A stretch of DNA of 64,000 nt from Loxodes magnus (taxonomy: Eukaryota > Ciliophora > Karyorelictea > Loxodida > Loxodidae): assembly GCA_946699065.1 (NCBI GenBank), contig CAMPDV010000017.1, positions 1 through 64,000 on the forward strand. The letters are read 5' to 3'. Of the stretch, positions 38,401-53,400 are shown one piece after another (positions within the stretch are counted from its first letter, which is position 1; every line of letters starts with the position of its first letter). The notes under the pieces are model-generated. The model saw only the letters and a program-made list of their open reading frames with translations, made no database searches and was not told where the DNA came from. The translations under genes were made by a program, and so were the position numbers.

Positions 38401-41400
38401 TCACTTCCAGATACGATCCATTTCGTGTCATTGCTTAGTGCGATCGCTCAAACTACTGACTCGTTTCCTTTCAAGGTCCTCGTACAACTACCCGTCCAGA
38501 AATCTCATACACGAATAGTTCAATCGTCACTTCCAGATACGATCCATTTCGTGTCATTGCTTAGTGCGATCGCTCAAACTACTGACTCGTTTCCTTTCAA
38601 GGTCCTCGTACAACTACCCGTCCAGAAATCTCATACACGAATCGTTCCATCGTCACTTCCAGATACGATCCATTTCGTGTCATTGCTTAGTGCGATCGCT
38701 CAAACTCCTGACTCGTGTCCTTTCAAGGTCCTCGTACAACTACCCGTCCAGAAATCTCATACACGAATAGTTCAATCGTCACTTCCAGATACGATCCATT
38801 TCGTGTCATTGCTTAGTGCGATCGCTCAAACTACTGACTCGTTTCCTTTCAAGGTCCTCGTACAACTACCCGTCCAGAAATCTCATACACGAATAGTTCA
38901 ATCGTCACTTCCAGATACGATCCATTTCGTGTCATTGCTTAGTGCGATCGCTCAAACTACTGACTCGTTTCCTTTCAAGGTCCTCGTACAACTACCCGTC
39001 CAGAAATCTCATACACGAATCGTTCAATCGTCACTTCCAGATACGATCCATTTCGTGTCATTGCTTAGTGCGATCGCTCAAACTCCTGACTCGTTTCCTT
39101 TCAAGGTCCTCGTACAACTACCCGTCCAGAAATCTCATACACGAATCGTTCAATCGTCACTTCCAGATACGATCCATTTCGTGTCATTGCTTAGTGCGAT
39201 CGCTCAAACTACTGACTCGTTTCCTTTCAAGGTCCTCGTACAACTACCCGTCCAGAAATCTCATACACGAATCGTTCAATCGTCACTTCCAGATACGATC
39301 CATTTCGTGTCATTGCTTAGTGCGATCGCTCAAACTACTGACTCGTTTCCTTTCAAGGTCCTCGTACAACTACCCGTCCAGAAATCTCATACACGAATAG
39401 TTCAATCGTCACTTCCAGATACGATCCATTTCGTGTCATTGCTTAGTGCGATCGCTCAAACTACTGACTCGTTTCCTTTCAAGGTCCTCGTACAACTACC
39501 CGTCCAGAAATCTCATACACGAATCGTTCAATCGTCACTTCCAGATACGATCCATTTCGTGTCATTGCTTAGTGCGATCGCTCAAACTCCTGACTCGTGT
39601 CCTTTCAAGGTCCTCGTACAACTACCCGTCCAGAAATCTCATACACGAATAGTTCAATCGTCACTTCCAGATACGATCCATTTCGTGTCATTGCTTAGTG
39701 CGATCGCTCAAACTACTGACTCGTTTCCTTTCAAGGTCCTCGTACAACTACCCGTCCAGAAATCTCATACACGAATCGTTCAATCGTCACTTCCAGATAC
39801 GATCCATTTCGTGTCATTGCTTAGTGCGATCGCTCAAACTACTGACTCGTTTCCTTTCAAGGTCCTCGTACAACTACCCGTCCAGAAATCTCATACACGA
39901 ATAGTTCAATCGTCACTTCCAGATACGATCCATTTCGTGTCATTGCTTAGTGCGATCGCTCAAACTACTGACTCGTGTCCTTTCAAGGTCCTCGTACAAC
40001 TACCCGTCCAGAAATCTCATACATGAATCGTTCCATCGACTCTTCCAGATACGATCCATTTCGTGTCATTGCTTAGTGCGATCGCTCAAACTACTGACTC
40101 GTTTCCTTCCAAGGTCCTCGTACAACTACTCGTCCAGAAATCTCATACACGAATAGTTCAATCGTCACTTCCAGATACGATCCATTTCGTGTCATTGCTT
40201 AGTGCGATCGCTCAAACTACTGACTCGTGTCCTTTCAAGGTCCTCGTACAACTACCCGTCCAGAAATCTCATACATGAATCGTTCCATCGACTCTTCCAG
40301 ATACGATCCATTTCGTGTCATTGCTTAGTGCGATCGCTCAAACTACTGACTCGTTTCCTTTCAAGGTCCTCGTACAACTACCCGTCCAGAAATCTCATAC
40401 ACGAATCGTTCCATCGACTCTTCCAGATACGATCCATTTCGTGTCATTGCTTAGTGCGATCGCTCAAACTCCTGACTCGTGTCCTTTCAAGGTCCTCGTA
40501 CAACTACCCGTCCAGAAATCTCATACACGAATCGTTCAATCGTCACTTCCAGATACGATCCATTTCGTGTCATTGCTTAGTGCGATCGCTCAAACTACTG
40601 ACTCGTTTCCTTTCAAGGTCCTCGTACAACTACCCGTCCAGAAATCTCATACACGAATCGTTCCATCGTCACTTCCAGATACGATCCATTTCGTGTCATT
40701 GCTTAGTGCGATCGCTCAAACTCCTGACTCGTGTCCTTTCAAGGTCCTCGTACAACTACCCGTCCAGAAATCTCATACACGAATCGTTCAATCGTCACTT
40801 CCAGATACGATCCATTTCGTGTCATTGCTTAGTGCGATCGCTCAAACTACTGACTCGTTTCCTTTCAAGGTCCTCGTACAACTACCCGTCCAGAAATCTC
40901 ATACACGAATAGTTCAATCGTCACTTCCAGATACGATCCATTTCGTGTCATTGCTTAGTGCGATCGCTCAAACTCCTGACTCGTTTCCTTTCAAGGTCCT
41001 CGTACAACTACCCGTCCAGAAATCTCATACACGAATCGTTCAATCGTCACTTCCAGATACGATCCATTTCGTGTCATTGCTTAGTGCGATCGCTCAAACT
41101 ACTGACTCGTTTCCTTTCAAGGTCCTCGTACAACTACCCGTCCAGAAATCTCATACACGAATCGTTCAATCGTCACTTCCAGATACGATCCATTTCGTGT
41201 CATTGCTTAGTGCGATCGCTCAAACTACTGACTCGTTTCCTTTCAAGGTCCTCGTACAACTACCCGTCCAGAAATCTCATACACGAATAGTTCAATCGTC
41301 ACTTACAGATACGATCCATTTCGTGTCATTGCTTAGTGCGATCGCTCAAACTACTGACTCGTTTCCTTTCAAGGTCCTCGTACAACTACCCGTCCAGAAA

Positions 41401-44400
41401 TCTCATACACGAATCGTTCCATCGTCACTTCCAGATACGATCCATTTCGTGTCATTGCTTAGTGCGATCGCTCAAACTACTGACTCGTGTCCTTTCAAGG
41501 TCCTCGTACAACTACCCGTCCAGAAATCTCATACACGAATCGTTCCATCGTCACTTCCAGATACGATCCATTTCGTGTCATTGCTTAGTGCGATCGCTCA
41601 AACTACTGACTCGTTTCCTTTCAAGGTCTTCGTACAACTACCCGTCCAGAAATCTCATACACGAATAGTTCAATCGTCACTTCCAGATACGATCCATTTC
41701 GTGTCATTGCTTAGTGCGACCGCTCAAACTACTGACTCGTTTCCTTTCAAGGTCCTCGTACAACTACCCGTCCAGAAATCTCATACACGAATCGTTCCAT
41801 CGACTCTTCCAGATACGATCCATTTCGTGTCATTGCTTAGTGCGATCGCTCAAACTCCTGACTCGTTTCCTTTCAAGGTCCTCGTACAACTACCCGTCCA
41901 GAAATCTCATACACGAATAGTTCAATCGTCACTTCCAGATACGATCCATTTCGTGTCATTGCTTAGTGCGATCGCTCAAACTACTGACTCGTTTCCTTTC
42001 AAGGTCCTCGTACAACTACCCGTCCAGAAATCTCATACACGAATCGTTCAATCGTCACTTCCAGATACGATCCATTTCGTGTCATTGCTTAGTGCGATCG
42101 CTCAAACTACTGACTCGTTTCCTTTCAAGGTCCTCGTACAACTACCCGTCCAGAAATCTCATACACGAATCGTTCAATCGTCACTTCCAGATACGATCCA
42201 TTTCGTGTCATTGCTTAGTGCGATCGCTCAAACTACTGACTCGTTTCCTTTCAAGGTCCTCGTACAACTACCCGTCCAGAAATCTCATACACGAATCGTT
42301 CCATCGTCACTTCCAGATACGATCCATTTCGTGTCATTGCTTAGTGCGATCGCTCAAACTCCTGACTCGTGTCCTTTCAAGGTCCTCGTACAACTACCCG
42401 TCCAGAAATCTCATACACGAATCGTTCAATCGTCACTTCCAGATACGATCCATTTCGTGTCATTGCTTAGTGCGATCGCTCAAACTACTGACTCGTTTCC
42501 TTTCAAGGTCCTCGTACAACTACCCGTCCAGAAATCTCATACACGAATCGTTCCATCGTCACTTCCAGATACGATCCATTTCGTGTCATTGCTTAGTGCG
42601 ATCGCTCAAACTCCTGACTCGTTTCCTTTCAAGGTCCTCGTACAACTACCCGTCCAGAAATCTCATACACGAATCGTTCAATCGTCACTTCCAGATACGA
42701 TCCATTTCGTGTCATTGCTTAGTGCGATCGCTCAAACTACTGACTCGTTTCCTTCCAAGGTCCTCGTACAACTACCCGTCCAGAAATCTCATACACGAAT
42801 AGTTCAATCGTCACTTCCAGATACGATCCATTTCGTGTCATTGCTTAGTGCGATCGCTAAAACTCCTGACTCGTTTCCTTTCAAGGTCCTCGTACAACTA
42901 CCCGTCCAGAAATCTCATACACGAATCGTTCAATCGTCACTTCCAGATACGATCCATTTCGTGTCATTGCTTAGTGCGATCGCTCAAACTACTGACTCGT
43001 TTCCTTTCAAGGTCCTCGTACAACTACCCGTCCAGAAATCTCATACACGAATCGTTCAATCTTCACTTCCAGATACGATCCATTTCGTGTCATTGCTTAG
43101 TGCGATCGCTCAAACTACTGACTCGTGTCCTTTCAAGGTCCTCGTACAACTACCCGTCCAGAAATCTCATACACGAATCGTTCCATCGTCACTTACAGAT
43201 ACGATCCATTTCGTGTCATTGCTTAGTGCGATCGCTCAAACTACTGACTCGTTTCCTTTCAAGGTCCTCGTACAACTACCCGTCCAGAAATCTCATACAC
43301 GAATCGTTCAATCGTCACTTCCAGATACGATCCATTTCGTGTCATTGCTTAGTGCGATCGCTCAAACTACTGACTCGTTTCCTTTCAAGGTCCTCGTACA
43401 ACTACCCGTCCAGAAATCTCATACACGAATCGTTCAATCGTCACTTCCAGATACGATCCATTTCGTGTCATTGCTTAGTGCGATCGCTCAAACTACTGAC
43501 TCGTTTCCTTTCAAGGTCCTCGTACAACTACCCGTCCAGAAATCTCATACACGAATCGTTCAATCGTCACTTCCAGATACGATCCATTTCGTGTCATTGC
43601 TTAGTGCGATCGCTCAAACTACTGACTCGTTTCCTTTCAAGGTCCTCGTACAACTACCCGTCCAGAAATCTCATACACGAATCGTTCAATCTTCACTTCC
43701 AGATACGATCCATTTCGTGTCATTGCTTAGTGCGATCGCTCAAACTACTGACTCGTGTCCTTTCAAGGTCCTCGTACAACTACCCGTCCAGAAATCTCAT
43801 ACACGAATCGTTCAATCGTCACTTCCAGATACGATCCATTTCGTGTCATTGCTTAGTGCGATCGCTCAAACTACTGACTCGTTTCCTTTCAAGGTCCTCG
43901 TACAACTACCCGTCCAGAAATCTCATACACGAATCGTTCAATCGTCACTTCCAGATACGATCCATTTCGTGTCATTGCTTAGTGCGATCGCTCAAACTAC
44001 TGACTCGTTTCCTTTCAAGGTCCTCGTACAACTACCCGTCCAGAAATCTCATACACGAATCGTTCAATCTTCACTTCCAGATACGATCCATTTCGTGTCA
44101 TTGCTTAGTGCGATCGCTCAAACTACTGACTCGTGTCCTTTCAAGGTCCTCGTACAACTACCCGTCCAGAAATCTCATACACGAATCGTTCCATCGTCAC
44201 TTACAGATACGATCCATTTCGTGTCATTGCTTAGTGCGATCGCTCAAACTACTGACTCGTTTCCTTTCAAGGTCCTCGTACAACTACCCGTCCAGAAATC
44301 TCATACACGAATCGTTCAATCGTCACTTCCAGATACGATCCATTTCGTGTCATTGCTTAGTGCGATCGCTCAAACTACTGACTCGTTTCCTTTCAAGGTC

Positions 44401-47400
44401 CTCGTACAACTACCCGTCCAGAAATCTCATACACGAATCGTTCAATCGTCACTTCCAGATACGATCCATTTCGTGTCATTGCTTAGTGCGATCGCTCAAA
44501 CTACTGACTCGTTTCCTTTCAAGGTCCTCGTACAACTACCCGTCCAGAAATCTCATACACGAATCGTTCCATCGTCACTTCCAGATACGATCCATTTCGT
44601 GTCATTGCTTAGTGCGATCGCTCAAACTCCTGACTCGTGTCCTTTCAAGGTCCTCGTACAACTACCCGTCCAGAAATCTCATACACGAATCGTTCAATCG
44701 TCACTTCCAGATACGATCCATTTCGTGTCATTGCTTAGTGCGATCGCTCAAACTACTGACTCGTTTCCTTTCAAGGTCCTCGTACAACTACCCGTCCAGA
44801 AATCTCATACACGAATCGTTCCATCGACACTTCCAGATACGATCCATTTCGTGTCATTGCTTAGTGCGATCGCTCAAACTACTGACTCGTTTCCTTTCAA
44901 GGTCCTCGTACAACTACCCGTCCAGAAATCTCATACACGAATCGTTCCATCGTCACTTCCAGATACGATCCATTTCGTGTCATTGCTTAGTGCGATCGCT
45001 CAAACTACTGACTCGTTTCCTTCCAAGGTCCTCGTACAACTACCCGTCCAGAAATCTCATACACGAATAGTTCAATCGTCACTTCCAGATACGATCCATT
45101 TCGTGTCATTGCTTAGTGCGATCGCTAAAACTCCTGACTCGTTTCCTTTCAAGGTCCTCGTACAACTACCCGTCCAGAAATCTCATACACGAATCGTTCA
45201 ATCGTCACTTCCAGATACGATCCATTTCGTGTCATTGCTTAGTGCGATCGCTCAAACTACTGACTCGTGTCCTTTCAAGGTCCTCGTACAACTACCCGTC
45301 CAGAAATCTCATACACGAATAGTTCAATCGTCACTTCCAGATACGATCCATTTCGTGTCATTGCTTAGTGCGATCGCTCAAACTACTGACTCGTTTCCTT
45401 TCAAGGTCCTCGTACAACTACCCGTCCAGAAATCTCATACACGAATAGTTCAATCGTCACTTACAGATACGATCCATTTCGTGTCATTGCTTAGTGCGAT
45501 CGCTCAAACTACTGACTCGTTTCCTTTCAAGGTCCTCGTACAACTACCCGTCCAGAAATCTCATACACGAATAGTTCAATCGTCACTTCCAGATACGATC
45601 CATTTCGTGTCATTGCTTAGTGCGATCGCTCAAACTACTGACTCGTTTCCTTTCAAGGTCCTCGTACAACTACCCGTCCAGAAATCTCATACACGAATAG
45701 TTCAATCGTCACTTCCAGATACGATCCATTTCGTGTCATTGCTTAGTGCGATCGCTCAAACTACTGACTCGTTTCCTTTCAAGGTCCTCGTACAACTACC
45801 CGTCCAGAAATCTCATACACGAATCGTTCAATCGTCACTTCCAGATACGATCCATTTCGTGTCATTGCTTAGTGCGATCGCTCAAACTCCTGACTCGTGT
45901 CCTTTCAAGGTCCTCGTACAACTACCCGTCCAGAAATCTCATACACGAATAGTTCAATCGACTCTTCCAGATACGATCCATTTCGTGTCATTGCTTAGTG
46001 CGATCGCTCAAACTCCTGACTCGTTTCCTTTCAAGGTCCTCGTACAACTACCCGTCCAGAAATCTCATACACGAATAGTTCAATCGACTCTTCCAGATAC
46101 GATCCATTTCGTGTCATTGCTTAGTGCGATCGCTCAAACTACTGACTCGTTTCCTTTCAAGGTCCTCGTACAACTACCCGTCCAGAAATCTCATACACGA
46201 ATCGTTCCATCGTCACTTCCAGATACAATCCATTTCGTGTCATTGCTTAGTGCGATCGCTAAAACTCCTGACTCGTTTCCTTTCAAGGTCCTCGTACAAC
46301 TACCCGTCCAGAAATCTCATACACGAATCGTTCCATCGAAACTTACAGATACAATCCATTTCGTGTCATTGCTTAGTGCGATCGCTAAAACTCCTGACTC
46401 GTTTCCTTTCAAGGTCCTCGTACAACTACCCGTCCAGGAATCTCATACACGAATCGTTCCATCGAAACTTACAGATACAATCCATTTCGTGTCATTGCTT
46501 AGTGCGATCGCTAAAACTACTGACTCGTGTCCTTTCAAGGTCCTCGTACAACTACCCGTCCAGAAATCTCATACACGAATAGTTCAATCGACTCTTCCAG
46601 ATACGATCCATTTCGTGTCATTGCTTAGTGCGATCGCTCAAACTCCTGACTCGTTTCCTTTCAAGGTCCTCGTACAACTACCCGTCCAGAAATCTCATAC
46701 ACGAATCGTTCCATCGTCACTTCCAGATACGATCCATTTCGTGTCATTGCTTAGTGCGATCGCTCAAACTACTGACTCGTTTCCTTTCAAGGTCCTCGTA
46801 CAACTACCCGTCCAGAAATCTCATACACGAATAGTTCAATCGTCACTTCCAGATACGATCCATTTCGTGTCATTGCTTAGTGCGACCGCTCAAACTACTG
46901 ACTCGTTTCCTTTCAAGGTCCTCGTACAACTACCCGTCCAGAAATCTCATACACGAATCGTTCCATCGTCACTTCCAGATACGATCCATTTCGTGTCATT
47001 GCTTAGTGCGATCGCTCAAACTACTGACTCGTTTCCTTTCAAGGTCCTCGTACAACTACCCGTCCAGAAATCTCATACACGAATAGTTCAATCGACTCTT
47101 CCAGATACGATCCATTTCGTGTCATTGCTTAGTGCGATCGCTAAAACTACTGACTCGTGTCCTTTCAAGGTCCTCGTACAACTACCCGTCCAGAAATCTC
47201 ATACACGAATCGTTCCATCGACACTTCCAGATACGATCCATTTCGTGTCATTGCTTAGTGCGATCGCTCAAACTACTGACTCGTGTCCTTTCAAGGTCCT
47301 CGTACAACTACCCGTCCAGAAATCTCATACACGAATCGTTCCATCGAAACTTACAGATACAATCCATTTCGTGTCATTGCTTAGTGCGATCGCTAAAACT

Positions 47401-50400
47401 CCTGACTCGTGTCCTTTCAAGGTCCTCGTACAACTACCCGTCCAGAAATCTCATACACGAATCGTTCCATCGAAACTTACAGATACAATCCATTTCGTGT
47501 CATTGCTTAGTGCGATCGCTCAAACTCCTGACTCGTGTCCTTTCAAGGTCCTCGTACAACTACCCGTCCAGAAATCTCATACACGAATAGTTCAATCGAC
47601 TCTTCCAGATACGATCCATTTCGTGTCATTGCTTAGTGCGATCGCTCAAACTCCTGACTCGTTTCCTTTCAAGGTCCTCGTACAACTACCCGTCCAGAAA
47701 TCTCATACACGAATCGTTCCATCGTCACTTCCAGATACGATCCATTTCGTGTCATTGCTTAGTGCGATCGCTCAAACTACTGACTCGTTTCCTTTCAAGG
47801 TCCTCGTACAACTACCCGTCCAGAAATCTCATACACGAATAGTTCAATCGTCACTTCCAGATACGATCCATTTCGTGTCATTGCTTAGTGCGACCGCTCA
47901 AACTACTGACTCGTTTCCTTTCAAGGTCCTCGTACAACTACCCGTCCAGAAATCTCATACACGAATCGTTCCATCGTCACTTCCAGATACGATCCATTTC
48001 GTGTCATTGCTTAGTGCGATCGCTCAAACTACTGACTCGTTTCCTTTCAAGGTCCTCGTACAACTACCCGTCCAGAAATCTCATACACGAATAGTTCAAT
48101 CGACTCTTCCAGATACGATCCATTTCGTGTCATTGCTTAGTGCGATCGCTCAAACTACTGACTCGTTTCCTTTCAAGGTCCTCGTACAACTACCCGTCCA
48201 GAAATCTCATACACGAATCGTTCCATCGTCACTTCCAGATACAATCCATTTCGTGTCATTGCTTAGTGCGATCGCTAAAACTCCTGACTCGTTTCCTTTC
48301 AAGGTCCTCGTACAACTACCCGTCCAGAAATCTCATACACGAATCGTTCCATCGAAACTTACAGATACAATCCATTTCGTGTCATTGCTTAGTGCGATCG
48401 CTAAAACTCCTGACTCGTTTCCTTTCAAGGTCCTCGTACAACTACCCGTCCAGGAATCTCATACACGAATCGTTCCATCGAAACTTACAGATACAATCCA
48501 TTTCGTGTCATTGCTTAGTGCGATCGCTAAAACTACTGACTCGTGTCCTTTCAAGGTCCTCGTACAACTACCCGTCCAGAAATCTCATACACGAATCGTT
48601 CCATCGACTCTTCCAGATACGATCCATTTCGTGTCATTGCTTAGTGCGACCGCTCAAACTCCTGACTCGTTTCCTTTCAAGGTCCTCGTACAACTACCCG
48701 TCCAGAAATCTCATACACGAATAGTTCAATCGTCACTTCCAGATACGATCCATTTCGTGTCATTGCTTAGTGCGATCGCTCAAACTACTGACTCGTTTCC
48801 TTTCAAGGTCCTCGTACAACTACCCGTCCAGAAATCTCATACACGAATCGTTCCATCGTCACTTCCAGATACGATCCATTTCGTGTCATTGCTTAGTGCG
48901 ATCGCTCAAACTACTGACTCGTTTCCTTTCAAGGTCCTCGTACAACTACCCGTCCAGAAATCTCATACACGAATCGTTCCATCGTCACTTCCAGATACAA
49001 TCCATTTCGTGTCATTGCTTAGTGCGATCGCTCCAACTCCTGACTCGTTTCCTTTCAAGGTCCTCGTACAACTACCCGTCCAGAAATCTCATACACGAAT
49101 CGTTCCATCGTCACGTCCAGATACGATCCATTTCGTGTCATTGCTTAGTGCGATCGCTCCAACTACTGACTCGTTTCCTTTCAAGGTCCTCGTACAACTA
49201 CCCGTCCAGAAATCTCATACACGAATCGTTCCATCGTCACTTCCAGATACAATCCATTTCGTGTCATTGCTTAGTGCGATCGCTCAAACTACTGACTCGT
49301 TTCCTTTCAAGGTCCTCGTACAACTACCCGTCCAGAAATCTCATACACGAATCGTTCAATCGTCACTTCCAGATACGATCCATTTCGTGTCATTGCTTAG
49401 TGCGATCGCTAAAACTCCTGAATCGTTTCCTTTCAAGGTCCTCGTACAACTACCCGTCCAGAAATCTCATACACGAATCGTTCCATCGAAACTTACAGAT
49501 ACAATCCATTTCGTGTCATTGCTTAGTGCGATCGCTCAAACTCCTGACTCGTTTCCTTTCAAGGTCCTCGTACAACTACCCGTCCAGAAATCTCATACAC
49601 GAATAGTTCAATCGACTCTTCCAGATACGATCCATTTCGTGTCATTGCTTAGTGCGATCGCTAAAACTACTGACTCGTGTCCTTTCAAGGTCCTCGTACA
49701 ACTACCCGTCCAGAAATCTCATACACGAATCGTTCCATCGTCACTTCCAGATACAATCCATTTCGTGTCATTGCTTAGTGCGATCGCTCCAACTACTGAC
49801 TCGTTTCCTTTCAAGGTCCTCGTACAACTACCCGTCCAGAAATCTCATACACGAATCGTTCCATCGTCACTTCCAGATACGATCCATTTCGTGTCATTGC
49901 TTAGTGCGATCGCTCAAACTACTGACTCGTTTCCTTTCAAGGTCCTCGTACAACTACCCGTCCAGAAATCTCATACACGAATCGTTCCATCGTCACTTCC
50001 AGATACAATCCATTTCGTGTCATTGCTTAGTGCGATCGCTCCAACTACTGACTCGTTTCCTTTCAAGGTCCTCGTACAACTACCCGTCCAGAAATCTCAT
50101 AAACGAATCGTTCCATCGTCACTTCCAGATACGATCCATTTCGTGTCATTGCTTAGTGCGATCGCTCAAACTACTGACTCGTTTCCTTTCAAGGTCCTCG
50201 TACAACTACCCGTCCAGAAATCTCATACACGAATCGTTCCATCGAAACTTACAGATACAATCCATTTCGTGTCATTGCTTAGTGCGATCGCTAAAACTCC
50301 TGACTCGTTTCCTTTCAAGGTCCTCGTACAACTACCCGTCCAGAAATCTCATACACGAATCGTTCAATCGTCACTTCCAGATACGATCCATTTCGTGTCA

Positions 50401-53400
50401 TTGCTTAGTGCGATCGCTCAAACTACTGACTCGTTTCCTTTCAAGGTCCTCGTACAACTACCCGTCCAGAAATCTCATACACGAATCGTTCCATCGTCAC
50501 TTCCAGATACGATCCATTTCGTGTCATTGCTTAGTGCGATCGCTCAAACTCCTGACTCGTTTCCTTTCAAGGTCCTCGTACAACTACCCGTCCAGAAATC
50601 TCATACACGAATAGTTCAATCGTCACTTCCAGATACGATCCATTTCGTGTCATTGCTTAGTGCGATCGCTAAAACTACTGACTCGTTTCCTTTCAAGGTC
50701 CTCGTACAACTACCCGTCCAGAAATCTCATACACGAATAGTTCAATCGTCACTTCCAGATACGATCCATTTCGTGTCATTGCTTAGTGCGATCGCTAAAA
50801 CTACTGACTCGTTTCCTTTCAAGGTCCTCGTACAACTACCCGTCCAGAAATCTCATACACGAATCGTTCCATCGTCACTTCCAGATACAATCCATTTCGT
50901 GTCATTGCTTAGTGCGATCGCTCCAACTCCTGACTCGTTTCCTTTCAAGGTCCTCGTACAACTACCCGTCCAGAAATCTCATACACGAATCGTTCCATCG
51001 ACTCTTCCAGATACGATCCATTTCGTGTCATTGCTTAGTGCGATCGCTCCAACTCCTGACTCGTTTCCTTTCAAGGTCCTCGTACAACTACCCGTCCAGA
51101 AATCTCATACACGAATCGTTCCATCGTCACTTCCAGATACGATCCATTTCGTGTCATTGCTTAGTGCGATCGCTCAAACTACTGACTCGTTTCCTTTCAA
51201 GGTCCTCGTACAACTACCCGTCCAGAAATCTCATACACGAATCGTTCCATCGTCACTTCCAGATACAATCCATTTCGTGTCATTGCTTAGTGCGATCGCT
51301 AAAACTCCTGACTCGTTTCCTTTCAAGGTCCTCGTACAACTACCCGTCCAGAAATCTCATACACGAATCGTTCCATCGAAACTTACAGATACAATCCATT
51401 TCGTGTCATTGCTTAGTGCGATCGCTAAAACTCCTGACTCGTTTCCTTTCAAGGTCCTCGTACAACTACCCGTCCAGAAATCTCATACACGAATCGTTCC
51501 ATCGACTCTTCCAGATACGATCCATTTCGTGTCATTGCTTAGTGCGACCGCTAAAACTCCTGACTCGTTTCCTTTCAAGGTCCTCGTACAACTACCCGTC
51601 CAGAAATCTCATACACGAATCGTTCAATCGTCACTTCCAGATACGATCCATTTCGTGTCATTGCTTAGTGCGATCGCTCAAACTACTGACTCGTTTCCTT
51701 TCAAGGTCCTCGTACAACTACCCGTCCAGAAATCTCATACACGAATAGTTCAATCGACACTTCCAGATACGATCCATTTCGTGTCATTGCTTAGTGCGAT
51801 CGCTCAAACTACTGACTCGTTTCCTTTCAAGGTCCTCGTACAACTACCCGTCCAGAAATCTCATACACGAATCGTTCCATCGTCACTTCCAGATACGATC
51901 CATTTCGTGTCATTGCTTAGTGCGATCGCTCAAACTCCTGACTCGTGTCCTTTCAAGGTCCTCGTACAACTACCCGTCCAGAAATCTCATACACGAATAG
52001 TTCAATCGACTCTTCCAGATACGATCCATTTCGTGTCATTGCTTAGTGCGATCGCTCAAACTCCTGACTCGTTTCCTTTCAAGGTCCTCGTACAACTACC
52101 CGTCCAGAAATCTCATACACGAATCGTTCCATCGTCACTTCCAGATACGATCCATTTCGTGTCATTGCTTAGTGCGATCGCTCAAACTACTGACTCGTTT
52201 CCTTTCAAGGTCCTCGTACAACTACCCGTCCAGAAATCTCATACACGAATAGTTCAATCGTCACTTCCAGATACGATCCATTTCGTGTCATTGCTTAGTG
52301 CGACCGCTCAAACTACTGACTCGTTTCCTTTCAAGGTCCTCGTACAACTACCCGTCCAGAAATCTCATACACGAATCGTTCCATCGTCACTTCCAGATAC
52401 GATCCATTTCGTGTCATTGCTTAGTGCGATCGCTCAAACTACTGACTCGTTTCCTTTCAAGGTCCTCGTACAACTACCCGTCCAGAAATCTCATACACGA
52501 ATAGTTCAATCGACTCTTCCAGATACGATCCATTTCGTGTCATTGCTTAGTGCGATCGCTAAAACTACTGACTCGTGTCCTTTCAAGGTCCTCGTACAAC
52601 TACCCGTCCAGAAATCTCATACACGAATCGTTCCATCGTCACTTCCAGATACGATCCATTTCGTGTCATTGCTTAGTGCGATCGCTAAAACTCCTGACTC
52701 GTTTCCTTTCAAGGTCCTCGTACAACTACCCGTCCAGAAATCTCATACACGAATAGTTCAATCGACTCTTCCAGATACGATCCATTTCGTGTCATTGCTT
52801 AGTGCGATCGCTAAAACTCCTGACTCGTTTCCTTTCAAGGTCCTCGTACAACTACCCGTCCAGAAATCTCATACACGAATCGTTCCATCGAAACTTACAG
52901 ATACAATCCATTTCGTGTCATTGCTTAGTGCGATCGCTAAAACTCCTGACTCGTTTCCTTTCAAGGTCCTCGTACAACTACCCGTCCAGAAATCTCATAC
53001 ACGAATCGTTCAATCGTCACTTCCAGATACGATCCATTTCGTGTCATTGCTTAGTGCGATCGCTCAAACTACTGACTCGTTTCCTTTCAAGGTCCTCGTA
53101 CAACTACCCGTCCAGAAATCTCATACACGAATCGTTCCATCGTCACTTCCAGATACGATCCATTTCGTGTCATTGCTTAGTGCGATCGCTCAAACTACTG
53201 ACTCGTTTCCTTTCAAGGTCCTCGTACAACTACCCGTCCAGAAATCTCATACACGAATAGTTCATCCGTCACTTCCAGATACGATCCATTTCGTGTCATT
53301 GCTTAGTGCGACCGCTCAAACTACTGACTCGTTTCCTTTCAAGGTCCTCGTACAACTACCCGTCCAGAAATCTCATACACGAATCGTTCCATCGTCACTT